A stretch of 64,000 nt of DNA. Source: Dermanyssus gallinae. Taxonomy: Eukaryota; Arthropoda; Arachnida; Mesostigmata; Dermanyssidae. The DNA is taken from positions 1 to 64,000 of the forward strand of contig QVRM01005598.1 of NCBI GenBank assembly GCA_003439945.1, written 5' to 3'. The position numbers were made by a program, and so were the translations under genes. Positions 12,237 through 23,067 of this stretch are shown here, piece after piece (the stretch's first letter is position 1; each line of letters starts with the position of its first letter). The notes below the pieces were generated by a model. It was given only the letters and a program-made list of their open reading frames with translations, was not told the DNA's origin and did not search any database.

Positions 12237-12430
12237 GTCGAGCCCCCGGTGGCGTGATGGGTGCGTTCGCCTGCGCCGCGCGACCCAATGAGCCACATAG
12301 GTGCGCGGGCCGTTGCAACACCACCGTCGCACTTTTGTATTTAATGTGGGTCCGTGTATGAAGCAATGCGAAAAGCAGTCCCGTGGACGTAAAATCTTGG
12401 CTGCGGGTTAGCCCGAACATTTTTTGTTTA
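12237..12430 (+). mobile_element. tRNA-derived SINE, copy C with target duplication
   Basis: Full-length copy: head GAGCCCCCGGTGGCGTGATGG, decayed B box near 12305-12325 (the T-loop core is scrambled) and tail ending TTAGCCCGAACATTTT. Upstream TAGGTTAGAAGAGGTCGTTG (about 12217-12236) and downstream TAGGTTAGAGCTCGTTG (about 12429-12445) look like an imperfect target-site duplication, as expected from LINE-driven retroposition. Confidence 0.9.
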
Positions 12431-12439
12431 GGTTAGAGC

Positions 12440-13131
12440 TCGTTGATTATTATTACTGTGGTTGTTGTAATATTGTTTTTGCTCTTATGGTTACTGTTGT
12501 TGTTGTTGTTGTTGTTGTTGCTGTGGTTAGTGTTGTGTTTGTTCTTATTGTTACCCGCCTTTGTTGTCATTGTCGACATCATCATTGACATCAAGCAAGA
12601 AGAGCGTGTAGACGTGTGACAGTTTCATTCCTGTACGGATGGCCTAGAGTCGAGAACTGCGCACTAGAAAATCACGTTAGTCCGAATGATGCGGCTTTGC
12701 AGGTGTTAGTACAATACACGTCGAACGTTGGGGAAACCCGTGTGTGACCTCGGCCAAATGATCCGAGTGGCACTCGCCACTTCTCCTGATAGCCCATCGT
12801 ACTGTTCTATGGAGATCTGGGCCATCAGAGAGTGAAGATTAAGGGGGGAGGTGCGTTTAGTGGGTATGGGTCTCAGCGGGCTAACACCCCTCCGCTGGGG
12901 TCGAGTCCCACACTGCTCTGGAATTGGAAAGTGGGACCTTCTCATTTTCTACTCGTAGCAATAGTACGTGAAAGTATTTAACCCTCCTCCATAAAAACAA
13001 AGAGACGAGCTGCGGCGGCACTGTACGACATACTATACTATATAATAATAATAATAATAATCGGTAGCTGGTGTTTGGTGCGTGTTTACGTATGTATGGG
13101 CGTAGCAGCACGCATAGACATACGTATATCT

Positions 13132-13138
<7 letters not shown>
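12440..13138. other. Unannotated; one weak tRNA/SINE-like motif
   Basis: GTT triplets lie at about 12495-12522. At 12860-12912 an A-box-like string (GGGTCTCAGCGGG) is followed about 20 bp later by GGGTCGAGTCCCAC, close to a B box, so another tRNA-derived element is possible. No cloverleaf could be closed. Confidence 0.3.

Positions 13139-13168
<30 letters not shown>
13139..13168. repeat. (TA)n microsatellite
   Basis: About 30 bp of pure TA. Confidence 0.95.
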
Positions 13169-14351
13169 GCGCACAGACAAACACATATTGTTTAAGTTAT
13201 ACATTTATATTTTTATTGTTATAATATACCTAGCAAACGTGATTTGTAGGATTATTTTTTTTTTAATTATAAAATCATTATAATTAAAGAAATATTTATA
13301 TGATAATAATAAATCCTTTTAGAATTTTTGATCCTTCTAATTCCTCCACATTTAAATTTAATTGACTACTGAATGAATATGATACATACACACACACATA
13401 CGTATGTATAACACATGTCATAAGGCATAAGTGTATGCGTGCGCAGTGTGCGATAACCGAATGATCTCCTGGTGAGCTACTGGTTCTACCGATTCACTCT
13501 TTAGCCGTAATAGCCTTTCAGCATCTGTAGAAACTGCGACTTGCCTGCGCGTGAATCGAAAGCTCTAGATATTTCGAATTAACTCTGCTTTGGCCAATCA
13601 TCATACCGTTTGCTGCTGCTGCCGTCTCTGATGAGGCTGTCGCCGTTGTTACGTGTGAACAATTATCGCCCGAGAGAGAGAGGATCTGTTCTAAAACAGT
13701 TTCACTCTTTAATTCTGTGCGTGTTGAACGTGTTACAGCCGTCTCTCGTTTCAATCGAATTGAGACTCTTCGTCATGGTGTGGATGATTCGGCTCAACGG
13801 GTCGTGCTCTCTTGCGTTCGAACAACGGATGCATCATGCTCTTGTGAGACAGGCGGTAAGGTGATGTTCGCTTTTAGTGTTGCGTTGTTCTCATGATTAC
13901 ATGATTTTGCATTCTTGTTGGAACACCGTTAGTATTTAATTGCGCTGTCTCGCCTAAGATAGGTAGGTCTCTTTAATCGATTGAATGTGAGCGACGAACA
14001 AAGGTTCAGCGATCAAACCTGGCTGTCGGCACGAGTCGATCTCCAAGGAAGATGAGCGGGAATTGCAAATAAAGCAAGCTAGTTATATATTTGCGTGTAC
14101 GACCTAAGCTAAGCCCGTCTACTGTGGTCGGTTCAGTTTTGAAAGATCTAAGTTCCAAAAAGGTTCCTGGAACTTGTTTTGTTTGCTCAGTGGCTAAATC
14201 GAATGCGCATTTTAAGGTCCAGTTCGGCTACAGTAGTGGCGATTTCGAATGGGACCGAGAGTCACACAAAGATTTGACTTGGCAGCAACAATTTGGCCAA
14301 AACACACACAAAGCACGTCTTTGTTTAGATATAAATAATGGACGGCATCGG
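13169..14351. other. Unannotated sequence
   Basis: An AT-rich stretch (13200-13400) is followed by unremarkable sequence. GGCGGTAAGG at about 13853 is a good 5' splice consensus but no partner exon could be identified. Confidence 0.35.
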
Positions 14352-14402
14352 TGGCGAGCACTGCCGAGTGTACAAACGTATTGTAAATGATTAAAAATCA
14401 CC

Positions 14403-14406
<4 letters not shown>
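14352..14406 (+). mobile_element. 3' end shared with the R2-like element at 63.4 kb
   Basis: About 55 bp starting GCGAGCACTGCCGAGTGT match 63448-63505 with few differences, and both are followed by (TA)n. The simplest reading is a heavily 5'-truncated retroelement insertion with the same 3' terminus. Confidence 0.65.

Positions 14407-14479
<73 letters not shown>
14407..14479. repeat. (TA)n microsatellite
   Basis: About 73 bp of pure TA following the shared retroelement 3' end. Confidence 0.95.
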
Positions 14480-14481
<2 letters not shown>

Positions 14482-14848
14482 GAGCTGAAGAAAATAGTCG
14501 GCGATAGATTTCGAACATAATGCTCAAGATATGCCAAAAAGTCATCTGAAATGGTGTATTTTGTACAGATAATGCCGAAAATTCCCCAAGCGGCCATATT
14601 CCTGAGACGTCATTCAGACAGGACCGGGTGCTTTATAATAAAACTTTTATTTAAATATAGATACGGACCTTAAATTCCTCCTATATGCCTAGATATCTTC
14701 CATGGGTATAAGTCGCTGATGTAGCGCTTGCATGCGATGAACACAGGAACCATTTGCTAGCTTGACGCGTTCTCGTTAGCTTTCCTACGAACATCTTGTT
14801 AAATAGACGCGGGTTTTCTCATTTCTGTCTCAGCTGGAGCAGCATTCC

Positions 14849-15490
14849 TTAATCAAGCATCTTAATCACGTCAATTGTGTGGGGAATGTCGATATGGCAC
14901 CGGTTAGCATGACAGCAAAATGCAACCCGTTTCGCGAATTTCCGTTCCACTCGTTCCAGGACAGAGTGAGACAATTTAGTATGCGTTGTTCCAATTCCGA
15001 AGTGGGGCAGAGTTTGAAGTAGTTTGGAGTGCGTGACTAACTCGAACGCTGACTTAAAATCGAAATAGACAACGTTGAAGCAATTCGAGTCGTTGCACAT
15101 TTTAGCCCAATTAAGTTGGGTTTCCGGGAGCTACAGCGTCGTGCTTAAACCTTTGCGTTAGGCAAACTGGGCTTCCGATATTAGACTTTGATTCTTAGCG
15201 TTAGTGTATATGGCTACCGCAATGACGCTTTCGATAAGTTTGCTGACCAGGACGGGAGGCGGAACGCTTATTCGATGCATCGGCCTTATTGCCTTTCTTA
15301 TGTACGGGATGCATTACAGCGGTGCTAAACACCCCCGACACTGTATCATCTTGCAATAATCGACGAAAAATGCGGCTTAGAGACTCACATACTGAATAAT
15401 CTAGTTTCTTGAATACGATTGTCGAAATTCCGTCAGGGGTCGTGCTCGTTGTGTTTGCCAGGTTCCGCAGGTGTTTCCGCAAATGTATAG
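14849..15490 (-). mobile_element. Jockey/CR1-like LINE fragment with internal deletion
   Basis: On the minus strand, TPDGISTIVFKKL and then VMHPVHKKGNKADASN (15482-15290) match the N-terminal RT blocks of jockey/CR1-type elements. VVYFDFKSAFELVTHSKLL (about 15070-15014) is the first catalytic RT block. Directly after HFGIGTTH the sequence jumps to VERKFAKRVAFCCH, which normally lies far downstream near the C-terminus. The palm core with the YADD box is therefore deleted. Stops and frame changes also show it is dead. Confidence 0.8.
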
Positions 15491-15950
15491 GGGAACATCC
15501 ACATCATTGAAGATGTGAGGGGACGATGTTCCCTCTGGTATTCCGCGGAGGCGGCTGTAGGATGCGCTTCTGTAAGTAACTCTTCGTCATTCGGATAAAT
15601 GTGACAAGAGAATTCTCATAGAATCTCTGCATTCTCGGTGTCATCCGTTGCAAACGTTCCACCCGTAATTTTGATAGACGAAAGTGAGTCGTTGGTCATA
15701 ATTCCCGACCTCACTTACCTTGACACCCTCGACGGGTCTTTGTTGCGAAAGATTGCACTTTCGCTCAGCAGTCGTTGGCGCCGGCAAGCTCTGGCTATTT
15801 ATATATATATGTATATATATATATATAACAAAAGAGAGATACACTCCCGCCGCCCGCGTAGTTACGCGCGGACCTCTTGCGAGAGTGCCCGCCAGCCCGA
15901 ATAGACAGGCCAGCGGATCCCCCACCCTTCCCCCTATCGAGGTTCGGCAT
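15491..15950. other. Unannotated; short (TA)n at 15798-15830
   Basis: No gene or repeat family recognised apart from the short TA run. Confidence 0.35.
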
Positions 15951-15951
15951 G

Positions 15952-16131
15952 GAGGTACCACACTACTCCTACCCGACAATTAGACGCGATTACCTCGCGA
16001 TTCCGCGTTACACTCCGGCATACAATCACTTCCCCGAAGGGTGGCTTGCCCACTCCAGAGCAGGGGTTCCCCGACGCTGCGAAGGGCAGCAGCGGAGCCA
16101 GGTGTCCTCTCATCAGGAGGTCTGCCTTCGT
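15952..16131. repeat. Dispersed repeat, copy 1 (pair with 21.7 kb)
   Basis: Diverged similarity to 21711-21900 in the same orientation: shared ACACTACT(C/T)CTACCC, ATTCCGCG(G/T)TACA and GGAGGTCTGC blocks in the same order. Possibly part of a retroelement untranslated region. Confidence 0.55.
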
Positions 16132-16293
16132 GTGGCTAACTCGCCCTCATTTTGCCTATTAAGCCAAGGCAGCAGGCGTCCCAGACAGTACCACCGGGTT
16201 GCCAAAGCCCGGGGCGTTAACCGTCCGTCCCGGGTTCCATGTGCAGCACACTTCCCCCGTTTTATATATATATATATTGTATATATGTATATA

Positions 16294-17585
16294 CAGGTAG
16301 TTCAATAAGTTCTTAGAATGAAAACCAAGAATTTTCCAAATCATGTTTTTAAATTTATCTTATTTGATATACTCCCCGAGATGCTCAATACACTTTTCCC
16401 ACCAAGATTTCAGAGCTTTTATACCTCTTAAGTAGAATTCCGCGTCTTTAGACTGAAAATAGGCATTGACAGCAGCCTCAACCTCTTCATTGCTGGAAAA
16501 GCGCTTTCCACCGAGACTATTCTTCAAATGTTCGAAGAGGAAATAATCAGAGGGGGCCAGGTCTGGAGAATAGGAAGGTTGTTCAATAAGTTCGAACCTC
16601 AGTTGAGCCAGTTTTGCCGATGCTTGCCGGGACTTGTGTGCAGGAGCATTGTCCTGGTGAAACAGAACAACCTTCTTCTGCAAAGCGGGCCGTTTCACGA
16701 TGAGTTCTTGCTAAAGGCAGTCCAACAGTCTTGCATAATATTCTCCTGTGATCGTTTTACCGCTCTCAAGGTAGTCAACCAGCATTATTCTACGTTGGTC
16801 TTAAAAAACTGTAGCCATCACCTTTCCGGCCAATGCCGTTGTCCGCACCCTCTTCGGAGGTCCTTCATCAGGTGCACACCATTGGCAAGATGCTTCTTGG
16901 GTCTCGGGAGTGTAGTGATGGACCCAGCTTTCATCGACAATCATGAATCTGCGCCAAAAATCCGACGGATTGTTCGACATCTTGGCCAAATTTCGCTGTG
17001 AAGCGAAAACAGGCGCGTTTTTTGGCCTTGGTTGAGCAAATGCGGCAGCCATTTTTCTCTGAGCTCTTTCATCTTCAAGTTTTCGTATAGGATAAAATGC
17101 ACACTACCTAAACTAATTCCTAATGCCTCCGCTATCTCCTTAATGTTCATTCGCTTATCTGTGCCAACGATGTTTCGCACTTTCTCTATGTTTTCCTCAT
17201 CAGTTGCCGTTTTTTGGCCTCCTGGACGTAGTTCATTCTCGGTGCTCCTGCGACCTCTTTTTAACACATTAATCCAGTTGGAAACAGTGGCAAAACATGG
17301 CGCAGAGTCACCGTACGTCTCGTCCAACCCAATTTTTACTTGGGTCGCATTCCAACCTTTGAAATAAAAATGCTTGATAACCACTCGAAACTCTTTTTTC
17401 TTCATTTTTAAAAATCACGCCGATACGTTGCACGGGAAAAGCTATCAAGCGAAATCGCAACGGCCAATCACCATAATATTTTGAGTGCTAGCAGTCGAAA
17501 AGTTGCAGCTCCTAATAGCGGTGGAAACGAAAAGCCAAAATTCGAATTCTAAAAAGCTCATTCTAAGAACTTATTGAACTACCTG
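16294..17585 (-). mobile_element. Complete but inactive mariner transposon (1,292 bp)
   Basis: Perfect 28-bp terminal inverted repeats (CAGGTAGTTCAATAAGTTCT at the outer ends; 16294-16321 and 17558-17585) are bordered by TA on each side (16292-16293 and 17586-17587), the Tc1/mariner target duplication. The left flank is itself TA-rich. The element carries one transposase gene on the minus strand. The perfect ITRs but broken gene suggest fairly recent insertion, or mobilisation in trans. Confidence 0.97.
16360..17405 (-). pseudogene. Mariner transposase (frameshifted, two stops)
   Basis: A cut-and-paste transposase of the mariner family, with DNA-binding N-terminus and DDD catalytic C-terminus. 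The ATG at 17405 opens a helix-turn-helix region containing NIKEIAEALGISLGSVHFIL. The catalytic residues are all visible: D in IVDESWVHH, D in LFHQDNAPAH and D in SPDLAPSDYF, the last two separated by 34 residues (D34D). The reading frame shifts in a homopolymer near 17017-17023, after HLLNQGQK. TAA at 16801-16803 and TAG at 16711-16713 interrupt the second frame. The C-terminus ends normally with a stop at 16360-16362. No functional product is expected. Confidence 0.95.
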
Positions 17586-17587
17586 TA

Positions 17588-18254
17588 TTTAAGGAACCTG
17601 TAGTTTACCGCCTGGCAACACCCCGGTGACAAAATAAATGATCATTAGCAATAGAACGGCTGTTACCTGGTGATGAGCTAGTAGCTAGGGTTGCTTGTAA
17701 TGCGCCACGTAGCATCGTTTATCTTTTCTGATTAGGAGATGGAATAGGTTCTACAAAAATCTCTGTTAAACGAGAGTTGTCCCTATTCTCGGCTGGTCGA
17801 TCAGCGATTCCGTGGCGAGGAAGATATTGCTGCGTATTGCTATATCAGTGACCGCTGCTGCCCGGCCCTGCAGAAGACGTCTATTGCAATGTCGCGCTGT
17901 ATGTGGCTTACTTTGTTTTCTTAACACCCTTTTACTATTACTAGGACTGCTACGATAGTCTATGACTACTACTACTAACTACTACAGCGACGACAACGAC
18001 GACTTGACCATTCTCCAACAGTTGCCAAGACAAGACAGTTAGAAGATAAAACAGTCCAGATGCTGGGTCTGGTCGCCGCAGCGTTATGTCGCGGGTTACT
18101 GCCGCTCCTGTCGTGGTCATGGTAGCACGAATGATACTAATAATAATATTTTTTCGAATCAGGAGCTTCTTATTCATATGTATAAGCACCAAAATGTTTA
18201 GTACATTACGTATATAATATTTACAATATAAATTGTATTATTGTATGTATTTGA
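17588..18254. other. Unannotated sequence
   Basis: No gene, RNA or repeat recognised between the mariner and the next retroelement remnant. Confidence 0.35.
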
Positions 18255-18820
18255 TAATACCTCCCGCTGGTGAATGATGTGGTCGACACCCGCGCTGGCT
18301 AGTCTACGATAGCCGAGGGCATACGTGCCGGAGACAGTGACGTCCCACGCCAGCGGCTGATTAGTGTCCCAGTCTCGGATGGTAAGACTATCCGGTCGGC
18401 GCCTGTCGTCCCTCTGCAGTCTCAGTCTACCGGGCTCCAGTGTAACGACGTAGCCGGCTTGTTGGAAAGCCCGGCCAGCTTAGTGCAACTAAACCGGTGC
18501 AGACCGCGCTCATACATCGTTCCATCGCATGGACATTTCTCTCTCTCAAACATAGCAATGCCGAGTTTGAGGCCACTGGCGGCGCGAAATTGGTCGTCGG
18601 CCAGCTTACTGCCGACGAGCTCCGAGGGAAAGGCGCCGAGCCACGCTATGATGTTTTCAAACGCTATCCTCACCTTGCCGTCGAGGTCCAAAGTCTTTGT
18701 CGGCAAAAAGAAGGCAGGTGAGGTCCGTAGCATGTACGAGACCTTTTGAACTTGCATGTGTGCCAGAGTAAAAAGTAGGCTGTGTGTCTCCCGAGATGGC
18801 CCAGCTGGTGGTAGAGCCAA
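18255..18820 (-). mobile_element. RLE-type retrotransposon remnant, C-terminal part
   Basis: Minus-strand similarity to the 1.2-2.9 kb element. VSYMLRTSPAFFL starts the RT connection region; AASGLKLG leads into the Cys/His cluster CPCDGTMYERGLHRFSC. After a short deletion it continues with VVTLEPGRL, RRPDSLTIRDWD and AWDVTVSG, the RPD and distal D motifs of a restriction-like endonuclease. Compared with the copy at 1.2 kb, about 150 residues are missing before GAFPSE, and the RH-x-x-LN block is lost. Confidence 0.8.
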
Positions 18821-18879
18821 AAAACGTTGTTACTCCTTCTTCGCCAGGCTTCTGCGCCGATCTTCTCGGGGAAACACCT

Positions 18880-19535
18880 CCGTATCCAATAGGTCCAGCT
18901 CACACCGGACTATTTTAAGGATGCTCGGGAGCTTGTGGTTAGACTCAGCGCTCCGGTGAGCGGACATGGCCAGTTCCAGGCGTACATGATGAAGATCGGG
19001 AAAGCAGTGACGGACATATGTGTTCTCTGCGACACCGGGGTGCCCGACGATACCGCGCATATCATTGGGGCGTGTACGGCGTTATCCGCGTACCGGGATA
19101 GCTCACCGTTCAGCCTACGGGCATCTACCGCGCAGGCGATCGTTACACACGTGGTCGATTCGGCGACTAACTGGGGTGCTGGCCTAAAGTACCTCGATGG
19201 GCTCATGCGCGAAAAGATCCGGCTAGAGAATAATCGTCGAGCGCGATTTAACCTCCCAGATTTAACCCAGCAGGACCTATCTCGGGTCGCACCCACAGAT
19301 TATGGAGAGGGTTGAAGCGTGAGACTCCCCTCTCCTGGTCTCGACGTAATGAATCAAAATTCCGAAGCAGGAGGGGGTTCTTGGGGGTGCTTTTTAGTGG
19401 GCAGTGCGCTGGAATTATATTGAGTCATGTACTCTCTCTCCTGCGTTTAGTCTCACACTACCTGCCAAAACATCGGCGGGTGTGCGTAAATGCATTTTCA
19501 CCCCCCTCAAAAAAACAACAAAAAAGACTCAGCGC
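18880..19535 (+). mobile_element. R1-like LINE, 5'-truncated 3' end
   Basis: The open stretch from about 18898 to the stop at 19313-19315 encodes YFKDARELVVRL, then SGHGQFQAYMMKIGKA and a Cys/His cluster (CVLCDTG, TAHIIGAC). This matches the extreme C-terminus of R1/TRAS-type ORF2. A 3' untranslated region of about 200 bp follows and ends in an A-rich run (TCAAAAAAACAACAAAAAAG, near 19507-19526). It lies head-to-head with the RLE-type remnant on the other strand. Confidence 0.8.
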
Positions 19536-19808
19536 TCACCTGGTGTCTCTCTTTGTCCTAGGAATCCTGTTAAAATAGCTCGCCTTTAGAAGGGTTAAGC
19601 CGCGGCCCGCTACATAGCTCGATCTTTCTAAAACCTTTCATTTATCTGGGCAACACCAAAGGATCGTTTTCCAGAAGGGTCCCATCGTCGAGATAGAATA
19701 GAGGGACCCTGTATGTGGCTTGCTTGGGGTTTTGATGCAGAAGCAAGCTTCACAGAAGAGAGCCGCTACGTCCCACTGCTTGTTTGTTTTAATTTAGAAG
19801 CTTTTTAA

Positions 19809-19809
<1 letters not shown>
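19536..19809. other. Unannotated sequence
   Basis: No feature seen between the LINE tail and the (TAA)n array. Confidence 0.3.

Positions 19810-19870
<61 letters not shown>
19810..19870. repeat. (TAA)n microsatellite
   Basis: About 20 perfect TAA units. Confidence 0.97.
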
Positions 19871-20672
19871 GAGTGGCACTTATATGCGTAGTATATGTTG
19901 CACCGGCGACACTTACTACAGTTGTCATGGTAATTCTAGCAGTATTAGCAGGAGAAGTCCATGGTAACAGTGGTAGGCAGGTTTAGCAGTCCAAGGGACC
20001 TGCCGCCGTGTGTCTTACGTATTCGACGTTAAACGAATGCCGTCACAGTGCGCGTCAGTTTTCGTCCCATATAGCGTATACATGAATAATTATTGCTCAA
20101 TTCACGGTGGTTCCTTACGTTGACAATGTGCATGCGTAGTATAATGCAATTTTATTATAATAGAGCGAGTGAGCTCGGGTTCCAACCAGATGGCGCTACA
20201 TGCGAGATAATTGCATTTTGAGGATGAATTGACCCGAAGCAGTAGTTTCGCTTAACAGGGACATTCAGTGGGATTGCAGATCTTGCAATTTAACGCCGTT
20301 AGACTACTAGGCTTTTTTAAAGTGTAATGTACCACGAACAGCAGCAAACTAAAGACCAACGTTAAGCGTGCATTAACTTAATTGAGTTGTAACTGATGTA
20401 CGTGAAGAAGTGCAAAGAAGTGGGTGTCCCGTATACAGCTTGTAAAAATCAAACAAAGCTAATTACCTCACCGATAGCGTATTTCTTTATAAAAGGCATT
20501 ATATCTGTATTATAATACGAATTTAAAATATATTAAACACTCTTGGTTTTACGTTACTTTAAAAAATATAAAGATTCATTTGCGAACACTATATATATAT
20601 ATATATATATACAAATATATTTTTTTTGTTCCGATGAAGCCCATTTCTATCCGAAAGAAAGTGTGAGTAAAC
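19871..20672. other. Unannotated sequence
   Basis: AT-rich, with a short (TA)n at about 20589-20611. No gene recognised. Confidence 0.35.
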
Positions 20673-20673
20673 A

Positions 20674-20725
20674 AAACTGTCGCGCCTGGGAGAACCCTCA
20701 CGTGATTCACGAAAAGCCGTTTATG

Positions 20726-20765
<40 letters not shown>

Positions 20766-20829
20766 ATGGCACATAAACGGATTTTCGTGAATCACGTGAG
20801 GGTCCTCGGTAGCCCAGGCGCGACAGTTT
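20674..20829. repeat. Fold-back element with (TA)n core
   Basis: Left arm 20674-20730 (AAACTGTCGCGCCTGGGAGA to TTTATGTGCCA) is the inverted complement of right arm 20767-20829, apart from a few substitutions and one small indel near GGTCCTCGG. The roughly 36-bp spacer is pure (TA)n. There is no coding sequence and no clear target duplication; further (TA)n follows at about 20831-20849. Confidence 0.9.
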
Positions 20830-20849
20830 ATTATATATATATATATATT

Positions 20850-21710
20850 TTTTTTTTTGTATATCTATATATATACAAAAAGAAAGAAATAAAACACACA
20901 CATTTCTTTAACGGCGTAACATTCAGACGGAGCTTGCCAAGCCTGTAGACTCCCAAAGGCAGTGTATTGTTGATAAGCCGTCGAAGCAAACATCAACGTT
21001 CTCTTTATAGGCGCGAATACTGGCGTGAATCGGTTTAGCCAGTCGCGTCTGCAGCCTACCAACCGGTGTCGATACACTCCTCGCAAAGGCATTGTTTATC
21101 GCTAAGGCATCTTTTTACCGCTTCGTCTTGTGTAGACGTGTTCGCCGGTTTGTGCTCATGTGTCTACGGCACAGAGACCGTACCGAGGCAGGCGTAACCC
21201 GTACGTGATTGCGCCAATCGGAGCGGGCCGAATAGTTCGAGAGGGGAGCGGCGCTTATTGCAGCCTACATGGCATTGGTGCTCGTCAAGTGTGTCCCACC
21301 CCCCCACCCCCCCCGGGAAGAGAGGCGTCATGGCGTCTCTCATTTCATTCACCGTGATGGCCTCTGGAACCGATTTAATGGATAGTGGGCCGCCGTTACA
21401 CTCTAGTCCTCTGGTATGCCGCACATGTGCCGGCTGCTGGAGACGCCCATTGATTGAGCATGAATGCGCCGTGTCTACAGGCTTGATCCCCACGGGTCGC
21501 TCTATCCAAGAAATCTTGGCGTGGTCAAGTTTGACGTTCCAAGCGTTCCACTTTCCAAATACAGGTATTATATTCGTGCTTTTTTGACTATTGATATCAT
21601 AGCGTAGCTTGGAAGCCGCTGTTGACACGAGGGTAGGAGTGGCTGCATCTCTTTACATGTCTATGTGATAAGGAGGTCCCTCTTCGGGACCGCGATCACG
21701 GACCAGAAAA
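20850..21710. other. Unannotated sequence
   Basis: A minus-strand frame of 154 codons (21628-21164) and a plus-strand frame of 109 codons overlap. Neither is recognised. The minus frame contains VPEAITVNEMRDAM, faintly like the linker before an RT domain, but this is too weak to call. Confidence 0.3.
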
Positions 21711-21900
21711 AGGAAACTACACTACTTCTACCCTATGTCAAAATCCGCCACGTCTCAATTCCGCGGTACATCCTGGCATACAGAAACACACTCTTTCTTT
21801 GGCTGGCTAGACCCACAGCAGGACAGGGGGCACCTACCACTGCAAAGAGCGAGAGTAGTAAATAAGGAGGATTTTCTCGCAGGGAGGTCTGCTTTTAGGC
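21711..21900. repeat. Dispersed repeat, copy 2 (pair with 15.95 kb)
   Basis: Second copy of the diverged repeat at 15952-16131. Confidence 0.55.
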
Positions 21901-22032
21901 GGAGGATCCCATTATATATATTTAATTTTTTTTTAATTGGTGACATGCTTGATGCACACCAAAGTCATGTGTTAAACCTTTAGTAGGGTGGGACTCACAA
22001 ACCCCCTAAAATCCAGTGGTCCTCAATGTGCT

Positions 22033-22162
22033 TTGCGCATTGCTTCATAGACGGACCCCATAAATACAAATGTGCAACGGTGGGGCTCGAACCCGCGCAC
22101 CTATCTAGTGTCTCGCCCGGTCGCGAAGCGCAGACGAATGCACCACGCCACCGGGCTCGACG
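22033..22162 (-). mobile_element. tRNA-derived SINE, copy D (3' truncated)
   Basis: On the minus strand the head GAGCCCGGTGGCGTGGTGCA, the B box CGGGTTCGAGCCCCACC and the GTCCGTCTATGAAGCAATG block are intact. The last 45 bp of the family tail are missing. Confidence 0.88.
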
Positions 22163-22887
22163 CTAGCGTGGAGTCTAGGATTATACAGCTCTCTTGCAGG
22201 GGCTTCGGAGAGCAGTACTAAGATATTTATGTTATTTTCGACCGCGAACTGCGACGCCAGGCCCTGTGCTTTTGAGGCCCACGACCTCTCGAATGCAGGG
22301 CAATCAATGTCTTTGCCACTAAATCTCTTTTGACGCAGATTTTCAGGGTCATGCTTCGATATTGCACGAGCGCTTAATCCAAGGCTTGCCTTATAAGCAT
22401 AATCTCAGCTTAACGCGATAGCCACTGCCTGGATGCCTCTTTTCCTTAGGGGGACTGGAGAAACTGATCGCTGCCTCCCTTGGGGCCTGAGTGGAGAAAT
22501 CGCTTTCTCTTTGAAGTGAGAGATCGTCCTTGCACAGAGTGCCTGAGGACCTGGGATGCTTTCAACCCCCGCGATTGTCAGGATGCCTTGATTTTTTGGG
22601 AAGATAGATAGATCTCTTTCGAAAAGTGTGGAAATGCATCCTGAAATCCGGGTCTTTGTTGGGCATTTATGATTGCAATAATACTCTCGTGAAAGCCTTG
22701 TCACCTAGCCTCACTGGGGCTTGTATTAATGTAGGCGCGCTGTCATCTATTGAGTCTAGGACCCAATCCGAGTCCGCGATCGCATACTTTTGTTCTTTAG
22801 CTACTATGTGCTAAATAGCTTCAATCTATAGCTACAATGTGAAATATTACACGCATTTGCTGCTCCGCTTCGTTAGGTGTCGCTTTG
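22163..22887. other. Unannotated; minus-strand ORF with a 2A-like string
   Basis: A 99-codon minus-strand frame (22704-22405) contains ILTIAGVESIPGPQ. The core resembles the 2A-type motif (D/G)VExNPGP found in some non-LTR retrotransposon proteins, with Ile in place of Asn. The rest is unrecognised, so a decayed LINE 5' region is only a possibility. Confidence 0.3.
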
Positions 22888-22888
22888 C

Positions 22889-23067
22889 GCCGAGCCCGGT
22901 GGCGTGGTGCATTCGCGTGCGCCTCTCGACCAGAGATATATGCAGATAGGTGCACGGGTTTGAGCCTCACCGTTGCACATTTGTAATTTTGGGGTCTGTC
23001 TCACGAAGCAATGCGAGAACCGTCCCGTGGACGTCAAATGTTGGCTGAGGGTTAGCCCGAAAAAGTT
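22889..23067 (+). mobile_element. tRNA-derived SINE, copy E with target duplication
   Basis: Complete copy with head GAGCCCGGTGGCGTGGTGCA, B-box variant CGGGTTTGAGCCTCACC and tail ending GGGTTAGCCCGAAAAAG. TAGGTGTCGCTTTGC (about 22874-22888) is repeated as TAGGTGTCGCTTCGC directly after the tail (about 23068-23082): a clear target-site duplication of about 15 bp. Confidence 0.95.

Noticed and set aside
21164..21628. 154-codon minus-strand ORF as a gene
   Set aside because: The opposite strand is also open, no conserved motif, and it lies among retroelement debris.
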